Source of the DNA: Lasiosphaeris hirsuta
Taxonomy: Eukaryota > Ascomycota > Sordariomycetes > Sordariales > Lasiosphaeriaceae
NCBI GenBank assembly: GCA_030549175.1
Contig: JAUKUA010000001.1
Location: forward strand, 1,860,001 to 1,924,000
DNA length: 64,000 bases
Direction of reading: 5' to 3'
A program made the position numbers and the translations under genes. The notes beneath the pieces were generated by a model. The model saw only the letters and a list, made by a program, of their open reading frames with translations, did not search any database and had not been told where the DNA came from. Within the stretch, counting starts at the first letter, position 1, and the number at the start of each line of letters is the position of its first letter. Shown one piece after another: positions 36,781 through 46,808 of the stretch.

Positions 36781-37708
36781 ATGTCGAACAGTCGGAGATC
36801 ACACAACCCTTGGGATGACCCGCGGCGGCATGGCCGGCAGCCAACGGTGCCGAGCAGCCGGCATTCGGGCAGATCTGGGAGGCAACAAGAGCCTCTTTCC
36901 TTATCCTCGCTGACAAACTCCATGACAGCGCCATCCATCGAAGACGAGACACCGGGCATTGCGGCCGCTCAGCCCGAGGACTCGAGTAGAGACCATCACT
37001 TCGGCTTTCGACCTCGACGCCTCCCCTCCAACGGCGGATCAACCGACCCTCTCCACCAACAAGCACAAGATCCATTCCTCCCCTCCTATCCCGCGCTGGC
37101 AACATATGAGGCTCTGCTTCCTGGAACGGATACTTTTCCGTTTATCCCATTGCAGGTCTTTGGCGAAGATACTGGTGATGTCGGCACGTGTTTAGAAACG
37201 TCGATGCTGGTAGAATCACGCTCGGACTATTCGTAAGGCTTCTTTCTTGCTTGACCCTTTCTTGGATCAACAACTTCGAACATTACTAATAATCTTACTC
37301 AGTCCAGTTCTTCCGGCTACAAACGACACAGAGACCGACCAGCGGCTTACCAACACCGGAAGCAACAATGATTGGAAAATAATCAGCCGCATTGGGGAGG
37401 GGTTCTTGGAAAGGAGTCCGACCTACCCTGATTGCTTTGCCGGCCCACCTTTGTCTGGATTTGATGAGCTCTTTCCTCCTTCCCATCGATGGGCTTCCCC
37501 TTATCCACGCCAACTAGATAATGAGGACCTCCGTGATCCCTCTGCTTCTACGTCCACAGAGCGGCACTCGATCGATATTGACTATGGCCTGGGTCAAAGT
37601 TTTGTATATGACGACGAAAGCGAGTGGGATTACTGCGATGAACACGAATGGCAACAAGCGAAATGTCGAGAACGCTGCGACTCATCGCATCTGGCAACAG
37701 CAGAATAA
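36781..37708 (+). CDS. Orphan two-exon protein, paralogue of the 28.1 kb gene
   Basis: Exons 36781-37232 and 37303-37708 join in phase 2 (codon TC|T) across a 70 bp intron with GTAAGG donor, TACTAAT-like branch site and CTCAG acceptor, giving 285 aa. The N-terminal third is basic and serine/arginine-rich; the middle is proline-rich; the C-terminus is acidic (SFVYDDESEWDYCDEHEWQ) with two nearby cysteines. The segment NNDWKIISRIGEGFLERS...TYP, just after the intron, matches the C-terminal segment of the 28.1 kb protein. There is no signal peptide, transmembrane helix or known domain. The intact frame, proper intron and paralogue support a real lineage-specific gene of unknown role. Confidence 0.6.
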
Positions 37709-40087
37709 TCATTTTGGACGATGGGTCTGGCTTGCTGATTGGACGTCGGTCGTATTATCTCGCCACTCGTCATAGTCACATAGCCCCTGCTGACCCTGGC
37801 AACTAACGACCACGATCGACGTGAGCTGAACTCATGGAATCGGCTGCCAATGGAGCATCGAACTGCTTGCTCGAATGTCCACGAGTTGCCACCGAGACTC
37901 AACCCACTGCCACAGACAGCTACTTTGGAATAGCGAGAGATATATTTTTATGATGTCAGCTTTCTTTCTTCCCCGGTTAATAAAATTTGCTGGTTGAAGA
38001 TACTTCCCGGCCGCACTTCGCAATCTTCATCTCTCCTCACAGCTCTAAGGGGAACAAACTGCAAAATTTGTACGATTAACCCAGGACACAAGTTGTGGCT
38101 TAGGGCAGTGGGAGGACAAGTTGTTTCTTGGTCTAGTTTGCTTTCTTTTGCCCCGCAGGCGCAGGTTAGAAGCTTGTTGCCACGGGAAAATTTACTCGCT
38201 TTTCGTAAATTAATCAAGAATGATTTGCAAAGTACCGTTGTCAACCACGCGATATTTAGGCGGGCTGAAGCCGTCTCACTCATACCGCGACAGTATAAAT
38301 ATGTTACTTCCTTCATGGTGTCACCCTTTGTACATTATTCCAAAAAGGATTAGCTAGTATCCAGCGTTGCGGTTTTGACCTTGCAACCCTGTTTCTCGCT
38401 TCGAATGTTTGTGACTCAACCTTCACAGCCCTCTCAAGAGTCAAGATTACACACGTGTCACCCAACGGGCTCTTCGAATCCGAAAGCAAAATGCATCCTG
38501 CATCGGCAAGGCAGGAGGATATCGTGAGCCCAACCTCCCTTATCCTCCGGTTGAAGCCTAACTAAGCCGAACGGCAAGCTGAGAGACTGACACCAACGCA
38601 CCATGTTGCCGGAACCTCGAGCAGAATTGTATAGTGCAGATCAAGCTGGGGTCACACCGTCTTGGACGGGTTGATACGGAAAGTCACGCCAGTTGTCCGT
38701 GACCTTGCATCGTACGTCGAAGCTCGAATACGGCTTCCCATACTCTGAGGCCAGTGGGGTTCCCTTTTGATAGAGTATCCCCGAGTTGCTGGTATCCCGT
38801 TACGACACACAGTATCAGCTACAAAAAGGCGAGGATAATGTCGGAGGGGCAGAGGTAGGGGCATATTTAGAAGATCGCAGCGCAGTTACGTCGCTTCTGT
38901 CGCTTTTGTCAGCTTTGGGTACAGTAGCCACCCTCTTCTCTGCTGTCTCGCTTCCGGTGTGTTGGTAACAAATAGTTGATGCCCAAACCTGAGCCTGGTG
39001 TCTTGGGTCGCCGCGAATTAGCGGGGGTTTAAGGGCATTATTGCCTTGCGGGAAGGCACGATTTTCAAGTTGCCTCGTTTTCTAGCGTCACGGTGCTTCA
39101 TTGGCTCCTGAAACGCTTTAGACCTCATTTTTTGGTCAGGCACCAGGAAAGCGGGCGGTAAGGTTAATCGTAGCATCCAGTATTGCTGCGCACCGCGGCT
39201 ACTTCGAGGAGGGGGCCGGATCCCGTTTCAGTTTCAGGTGGTTCTCGAAGCTTTGATCTCTCCCGTCGTTGCCTTGTCGCCTTGCAACCTTATCATGATC
39301 ACTCAATGGGTTCTTGATTGAGGGGGCCAACCCGAACGGCGAGAGTCAGGCAATCGATCGCCTTTCGTGCCTTGCTATCAAAACTGACGTCAAGCGACGA
39401 CAGGCCAGCACCAACACCTACGATTACTACTGCGACCGCCATCGTGAGACAAAAGCTCTCTGGCTGGGCGCAAGCCACACTAATGCTATATATACCTGAT
39501 TGACCAACGGCCCCATCGTGATTCGGGATTCGATTTGCCTTGCTTCGGAACTGAGCAGCCCGGAATTGCTGGAATGTCTTCGAGGCGTCTTCGAGGCATC
39601 CACAAGGCTAGCGGTTCCTTAATTCGAAAAGTCAATAGTATGCACCTGTTTAAGGCAACCAAGCCTCTGACGTTCCGCTCGGCACTTGTTTGCTTGGCGG
39701 GCGAATTGCAGACCCACGTCACTCAATTCATATCACGACTTATCGCTCAGCACCTGCAGCAGATTCTGCTGTCACTTCACCCTCCACACTCGCCAACCCC
39801 GATCTAAAGGAAACGCAGCTGGCGCTTGAAAATGGGAGTGCGATTGGTTATATTGACAGGCGCGTTAGGCATACTAGTGTAGCCGCTCCAGCACCTGGGC
39901 TTAGAAGCACTTGCAGGGCGGAATGTCCCTAGCGCGCCCCGATGCGAGATGACGCCGGGTGGGAAGGCAACCAGCAGTTTATGGCTATGTGGTACTGTCG
40001 GGACCCAAAGAAATGCCCAGCCCCATTCCCAAGCGTGGATTTAGCATTTTTTCTTCGGAGCCCGGGCACCAAGCGGTTGGGTGCCGT

Positions 40088-40138
40088 CCAACTTGAAGTT
40101 GACAGCCTTGTTGAAGCCCCCACGGTGCTTCAAGTTGG
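40088..40138. repeat. 11 bp inverted repeat with 29 nt loop
   Basis: CCAACTTGAAG (40088-40098) and its exact reverse complement CTTCAAGTTGG (40128-40138) could form a hairpin. No flanking T-tract or gene context suggests a role. Confidence 0.7.
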
Positions 40139-43100
40139 GCCGAAATTCGAAAGAGAAGATGAAGTGTCAGGTGGGAACCAGCGCGATTAGAGCCGCATGG
40201 TACTTTGAGTTCGAACTCTACACGTTCTAGAACTTGCCATAGATCTGATACACATAGGAGTGGTATATGCTAGGCATTGGGAGACCTAAGGTAGACGGGG
40301 GATTAAGGTAGGAGTGTATCCGTCGGTCTTGTGCAGGCGCCAGATCGGATCGATTTCTGCACAGGATTCAGCAACAATATCCCGATCACATAGCTGGTGG
40401 CTGATGTGCATGTGAATAAGTAAACGTAGCTTATGTCACCTTTCAGCGTGCAAACAAGTCTCACCGTTTTAGGAAACACACCTATCCAGGCCAATAATAA
40501 TATTGAGGATTGGCCTCCTTTCTTGAGGCAGAGCGTATTATCTCGATGGCTTGAATGTCAAGTACCAAAGTGTTGATCCAAGCTCACATTCCGAATGTGT
40601 TGGCTGCATATCGACACCTTAGGCACCTAACTACCTTGGTCTTAGGCACCCACGATCAAGGCAATTGGATTCCGTCAAGTCATTTTATGTACCTACATAC
40701 TCGTAACCGCTATCAAGGGATCTCGCCTTATATGGCGATATACCTATATATAACAAACTTGAACTTCTGAGAGGTGGGTTCAAGATGGAGAGCGGAAGTA
40801 GGCACCGGAGCTATCCCACTGGGGCCTCTGGATTTCGCAGACATGAAGGCAGACACAGCTCTAGGCTACCCTATTGCTCGGGCGTATTAGATATATCAGA
40901 CCAGGTAGGGACGCTATCCGTGCATGTGCTATGTGCCGTTCGAGCCGCTCAAGGCAGCCATAGAAAATAGAGAAAACAAGCAGGTGTTTTGGCAGATACG
41001 GTTCCACACTGGTAGAAGATCTTGGGCCACGTAACGCACGGCGATAAATGATTGCAGCTGTAGAGTCTGGGCACATCTAGCTTGGCAGGTGATGAGCCGG
41101 AGGTAGCCACTGTCAACTCTACTTACCAAATTAGAAAAAGGGGAGACGGTGAGCGCCCGAGACGACAGGATGATGGCCTCGCAATGATACATGTACACCT
41201 TGGCCGAGGGATTCGTGCAACGAAGCATCTCGCTTGTTGAGACAAGGGAAAAAAGTATTCGTTTCTGCTCAATGGCCTACGGCATGTGACGGTTAGCTGC
41301 TGAGATATGGAGGAACGATGTGATTGAGTACCTAATGACTGTCAGTATTGACGGAGGGCCGGAATGTGCTCGATGACTTGTGATGCTACCTTTTAATTAC
41401 GCATTCCCGACTACTGGTATTTCCAGAGGAATGTCGCAATGCATTGGTCAGAGCTCAACTTCGACTTCTTCAGCTTATAGCGTCTAGTGGGAAGTGGGAG
41501 GAGAAGCAGCTAGCAACACGCCGGGGGGGACATCGAGCGGGGCACGTCGGCGTTGCATATATTCTCTTCGTACTTGACTCGACTACCGGTGGCGAACTCA
41601 CCGACATATTCACCTCCTAGGGGTATATTGATTTGAATATTGATATTTGAAGCAGGCTGAATTTCACGACGACAGGAAGAGGCAGAACAGGCAGGTTTTG
41701 AACACCCGCTCGCTGGTCTCTGGCAATCGTTTCCCAGCGCAATCCTTGGCGGCTGCTTGGCGGGTTCTTGGCAAGGCATGGCGGACATGGGTGCACTGTT
41801 TCATGTTTTCTGGCGGGGGCGCTATCCAATCAGCTCGTGGGACTCCGCATGAGGGACGAGATGGATCGCCGAAAAAGATTTCCAGATTGGAACCCAAATT
41901 CGCGGCACCGTTGAAGGCTTGGCGAAAGAAGTCGCTTCTCTCCCGCTTCACCACTCTGCTTCTCTTAGCATGCTTGACGATTTCGGCTTCGGTCTCGCTC
42001 CGTAGTCCATTAAAGTCGGGTGTGTACGCCTCTTAAGCAAAACGTAATGCAAAAAGCTGGCTTGTCGATTGTCGTAAAATCGCACTTGTATTGCGCTGGC
42101 GGGATATTTGGAAGACGCTTTTGCTTGGCTTGGGTGGTCTGGCGGTACCAAGCTAGGTACTACTACTATAGGTAGCAAGGTACGGGAATCTTGAGAGTGA
42201 CAGGAGTCGTCAGCTCTTGAATGCGCCCACCGGTTCATCTGGTCGCCCGGATGATCGGATGTATCCATATAATGGATCTTGCTTGGAAGCAAAACCAGGG
42301 ACATGCCCAACCAAGTTGGAATTTCGATTTTGCTGCGCTATTAGTTGACTGCACACATACAGACAGACAGCTCGAGATACCTTCCAAAGAAGATTCAGAT
42401 TGACGTGCTGAATCGACTGCTCGATGCGGGTAGCGGCATCATCGCGGATGCACACATTCTGAGATTGAATGCCGGTGTCTTGTGCCGTCTTCGTGCCTCC
42501 CGAGTAAGGCAATCTGGCATTCTTGAAAGAGTGAGGCAACCTATTCTAGAGACACCTTCCTTCGCCTCCCAACTTCCTCGGCTTGACACCACGTCTCGTT
42601 TCTTTAGCGACGCCCCCCGCCATCATCCCACAGCGACCCAAACCAAGATCGTGGCGGGGGTTTCAAGCGACCAGTGGAGCGGGCTTGCGTGTAAAGGAGA
42701 CACGGCCTGCTCTGTTTTGACTCAGAGGCAGCTTCGACCCAACACCTCGACTCGTCCAAACTCCCGGCTCAACGCTTGCTTCGGTGCTTCGGTGCGACAT
42801 AAGCTAAACATTCGCTAGGACAGCCGACCTGACCCGTTTGATATACTGCAGAACACGGCTTGACAGCTTCGCGTCCTTGAATCTACGCCATTCTTTGAAA
42901 CCCGTCAAAACATTGGAGGAAGTGATCTCCAAGCGATTCCCTGGTCGAGCCATCTCTTGGCACAGATCTTCGTCACCACCGTTCCTGCGTGTGTGTTGTG
43001 GCCGTGCCCTCTTTGGCTGGCAGAACAGGCTTGTCAGGTATGATCAACAGCCCCACGCATTTCCCGCGCATCCAAATCTGTCGAATTTTAGAGGGTTGGC

Positions 43101-43258
43101 CGGGCCGACCCCAAGAGACGCATTTCTCCTTTCCCACCAGTTCATCCAATTCCTGACCCTCACTCGTTTGGGCATCCCTATGTGGATTACACCCTCATAT
43201 TTTTCTTCCCTATGTTAATTGAGATTGCTCATCACTCGCTTTGGTTTCTACGGTCCGA

Positions 43259-43274
43259 TTTTTTTTTTTTTTTT
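43259..43274 (+). repeat. T16 homopolymer upstream of GT32 gene
   Basis: An uninterrupted T-run about 195 bp before the GT32 start codon, within its probable promoter or 5' UTR. Confidence 0.9.
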
Positions 43275-43468
43275 GGTTTCCGCCTAAGTGCATGGTTGGT
43301 GCTGAGGCATGCTTGCGTTCTGAAGCGGATTACGTAGCTCGGCCAGCCTACTGCGCTACCTGCTAGATTGCCTCCTGGCAACGCTCGCCTGGCGTTCCAA
43401 CGGCCATCGTCAAACTAGCAGCTGACAGTCTCGCGCTGTTCCAGACAAGAACACATAAGTTGCCCGCT

Positions 43469-44691
43469 ATGCTTACCTTTCGCCGCGCTTCAGTGGCCGC
43501 GTTGTTCTTCTTTGCCGTCTTGTACCTCACGACGCGGTCCTCGTCGCCCGCCATTCCCGCGACCGACGATGCCTTCCCAAAAGCGCAGGTGAACCCCGAC
43601 TCTTCGAAGCAAGCATCAACAACAGCCGTTTCTCCGGAACAAAAAGGATCGGATATCAATGCAGTGCATGGCGGCGCAAACCGCGATCGGCCGTCTCGAC
43701 ATGGCCAGCAAGCGATGCAGGATATATCAAAACTGAGCTTGTACGACAAGCTTGCCTATCAGTTCCCCTATGATGTCGAGACCAAGTTTCCTGCCTACAT
43801 TTGGCAGACGTGGAAGTGGACACCGGCCCATGGCGAATTCGACTTTCGCGAGCAGGAGGCGACATGGACAGAGCAACACCCGGGATTCATCCACGAAGTC
43901 ATCACAGACCAGGTCGCGGTACATTTGCTGCGCCTGCTGTATGCATCGGTGCCCGAGGTTTTGGAAGCGTACGATGCGCTCCCCCTACCTGTTCTTAAGG
44001 CAGACTTCTTCCGCTACCTTATCCTGCTAGCAAGAGGGGGTATATACTCGGATATTGATACATATGCGATTCGCAGCGCGGTCGAATGGATCCCCGAGTC
44101 GGTGCCCCGGGACGCGGTCGGCCTTGTGATTGGCATCGAGGCAGACCCAGATAGGCCGGATTGGAAGGATTGGTACAGCCGGCGGATTCAATTTTGCCAG
44201 TGGACAATCCAAAGCAAACCAGGACACCCGATTTTGCGGGAGGTGGTCTCGCGTATCACGGAACAGACGCTGAAGCGCAAGCGGGCAGGGTCACTAAAGG
44301 ACGTGAACGACAAGAGCGTTATCGAATTTACAGGCCCCGCGCTTTGGACGGACATCATCTTCGAGTACTTCAATGATGATCGCTATTTTGACATGACACA
44401 CTCTGCCGGGCCGATCGACTATAAAAACTTTACGGGCATGGATTCAGCGAAGCGCGTGGGGGACGTGATCGTCCTCCCTATTACGAGCTTCTCTCCTGGT
44501 GTGCAACAGATGGGCGCTAAAGATTATGATGATCCTATGGCATTTGTAAAGCATGATTTTGAGGGTATGCCCAGCGAACTCCCCCCGCCCTCCCCCCTCC
44601 TTACCAGACACTATGCTTGAACTTGTGCTAACACATGGATTTGATAGGCACATGGAAACCTGAAAGCGAACGACATATTGGTGCGACCTAA
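43469..44691 (+). CDS. OCH1-like glycosyltransferase (GT32)
   Basis: A type II Golgi membrane glycosyltransferase of the OCH1/GT32 family, probably an alpha-mannosyltransferase acting on protein-linked glycans. Exons 43469-44564 and 44648-44691 are joined across an 83 bp intron (GTATGC...GATAG), giving 379 aa. The second exon supplies the family C-terminus FEG-TWKPESERHIGAT; without splicing the frame ends in a run-on tail. The N-terminus has a short basic segment and a signal anchor (about 9-25, AALFFFAVLYL), followed by a stem region. The catalytic domain begins at IWQTWK (about 110) and contains the DxD sugar-nucleotide/metal site in GGIYSDIDTY (about 190-199). The start is the ATG at 43469; an upstream in-frame TTG is not used. 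Donor and acceptor specificity (true OCH1 or a paralogue) cannot be decided here. Confidence 0.9.
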
Positions 44692-45524
44692 GCCGAAGAC
44701 CGGCTCTTCTGGCAACCGATCACCATGCATATCATAATATTTCCACAACGCCCGAGTTGTTGGCGGCATGTTTTTTTTTCCCACATTTCTACAAGTACGA
44801 TATTGCATGGTTTGGCGTTTGCTGCATACCCAGACGGCTGGCTTGCTTGACAACGGGCGGGATAGAGCGTGTGAAAGGAATTTTATCATGAAACCTGAAG
44901 GCAGATAACCCCCTGTGGTTGTATATAGCAAAATCAAAACGACGAGGGTACCAAGACCTCGATTTCCGACTGAGCGGTGCTGTCTCGAATGGAACCCATG
45001 CTATCTGTTGCTGCGGAACTGGGTTTGTGTTCAAGTCATCCCGAGGAACCCATTCAACTGGATGCCAAGAACCAGATGCCAAGTGGGACTTTCAGCTCAT
45101 CACTAATCAATGCCACATCGTCACTGCCTACTGAGCATAACGCTCGCCTACATACCCGGGCCCACTTTGCGAGCATAGCTCGTATAAGTAGTAGAGAGGA
45201 AAGGAAGATCATAACCCAAGCTTTGCCTGTCGTATTGGCAGATCACTGAGTGGGAGCATGGAGTAGGAAGTTGTTCCTCCGATGCAATCTGATATCGTTT
45301 TCGGACTGTACTACTCGTATCCAAAACCGTATGGGACGGGCTCCTTCCCGATAGGGTCGGGCTTGCTGGCAGACTTCGCTCCTTCCCATGTTATCCAAAA
45401 CTGTCGAGAGGTCCCACTTTCTGCAAGTATAACCCCCCCTCGCCCGTTCAGTTCAAGTTTTCGCTTTCGAGGTGTTCTCCCATTTACTCCCAGAGTTACG
45501 GACTTGGGGCAACCAATTCCGAGA
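44692..45524. other. Intergenic between convergent GT32 and AIG2-like genes
   Basis: About 0.8 kb that must hold both 3' UTRs. There is an A/T-rich stretch near 44770 (T9) and no credible gene. Confidence 0.5.
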
Positions 45525-46125
45525 TCATGGCTCAGGATCATTAAGTGACTTGTGCCACTCCTCTCTCCATGCAACGCAGTTCTCGAGATACTTCTCGACC
45601 GTGGCGGCGTTGATGCTGTCAACCGTCCAGGTTGAGGTAAGGGCTTGAGGTGCAGAAGACGGCCAGACATAGGCGAGTCCGCGATGCCCGTTCGCCAGCG
45701 AAAGAGGCGCAACATCATACAGGGGGTTCTCAAAGGCGTCGAGTAATATCCACTCGTCTTCGGTGAGGTCTAAATAGAGCCGTCCTGGCGTATCGCCACT
45801 TTGATCGGCTACGAGACCTGGGTACCTGTTTTGTGGAGCGTCAACCAGAGGTTCCTCAATAACATTTGGTTTGACAACAGCGGCTCGAGTAGACTGGTAC
45901 CCACGACAGGTCTGGCAATCCGGCGGCGCGCCAGCCTAGCGCGCTGGTTAACTCAGATGGGGGGATGCGCCCTAATAGTATCTGCACCACCGAGTCCATC
46001 GTGAGTGTCCCGTACGCAAAGAGCCCCAGAGGCTGCGTCGAGGCTTCCTCGCCAAACTCCGCATCGCTCGAGCCAGAGGAGCTCGAGCTGGCGCGTGACA
46101 AGCGCTCGCTTTTGGGGGTTGCCAT
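45525..46125 (-). CDS. AIG2-like gamma-glutamylcyclotransferase family protein
   Basis: A small enzyme of the AIG2/GGCT fold, which in characterised members releases 5-oxoproline from gamma-glutamyl compounds. Exons 46125-45905 and 45825-45525 flank a 79 bp intron (GTGGGT...GGTTGAC...ACAG), joined in phase 2 to give 173 aa; an in-frame ATG at 46167 would add 14 residues. The substrate-loop motif FAYGTL is at residues 36-41, typically followed by a helix (VVQILLGRIP) and the GWRAAGLPD segment. After the intron, YPGLVADQSGDTPGRLYLDL and the motif LDAFENPLYDV place the putative catalytic Glu at 106. The N-terminal 30 residues are serine-rich. The donor is a slightly unusual GTGGGT, but only this splice keeps both conserved halves in frame. 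The physiological substrate is unknown. Confidence 0.85.
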
Positions 46126-46808
46126 GGGTGGTGGACGCGAAAGGCTTGGAGTTGGAAGGAACGCCAATTTTCGAGGAACTCCACTGTGGATCGGGTGTCA
46201 CCAGAAACTGGTGCGAACTTAAAGGTATGAGTAGGTGGACTTGTTGAGCCCGGCACTGCAGTTCCTGCCGTTCCTGCCGTTCCTGCCGTCAACCGACGGC
46301 AAGCACATCAGATCGAGCATCGCACCCGACCTACACTTTTGCGTATCGGGCATCAATAGGTGAAGGTGGGACAAATTACGTCAGGGCAATCCATGCCCCC
46401 TGCTCTGCGGGAGATTCCCGCTACTGCGTGCCCAGGGAGTTGATCTGCGGGGGAGCGCCGAACAGGGTGCCCCGCAGCCTAGGCATGCATCTCATTGTAC
46501 GCCTCCCACTTGAGGCAGTGTTCAGATGGGATGGCGGGGGACATCGTGAGCCTCGGGATCGTCCATTGACATGCGCGTTAGCCCGTCCAATTGTTGCGGC
46601 GAGGATGAGACGCGAAATTAATGTCTTTCAACTTCTTCCTCTCCTCGTCCCCAGAATTGCAGTGCTCCCACGGTGTTTGGCTCCTTGGTTTGACTATATT
46701 GGACAGTCTTGACCGTGACACTAAATCAACCTAATAGTTGCTTGATGCTGCACTAGCTGGAGTCTTGCGCAAGGGAAAGGGCTGGACAATTTGAATTTAA
46801 CATCGACA
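46126..46808. promoter_or_regulatory. Divergent promoter region, AIG2-like (-) and acyl-CoA synthetase (+)
   Basis: About 0.7 kb between two divergent start codons. It includes three tandem copies of GTTCCTGCC (46261-46287), 136 bp upstream of the AIG2-like start. No clear TATA box is visible for either gene. No credible coding sequence. Confidence 0.5.
46261..46287 (+). repeat. Tandem (GTTCCTGCC)3
   Basis: Three perfect 9 bp units followed by a partial fourth (gt). The repeat sits within the divergent promoter region. Confidence 0.9.

Larger units (their letters stand above)
37709..43468. other. 5.8 kb spacer, no supported gene
   Basis: Contains many short ORFs on both strands without recognisable domains. 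A minus-strand ORF at 40929-41228 contains a GTAAGT...CCCAG 60 bp segment that could be an intron, but the product matches nothing. Discrete features are an 11 bp inverted repeat at 40088-40138 and a T16 tract at 43259-43274 close upstream of the GT32 gene. Confidence 0.4.

Noticed and set aside
40929..41228. Minus-strand ORF with a 60 bp intron-like segment
   Set aside because: The product is unrecognised and the intron is only one of several possible readings; not enough to call.
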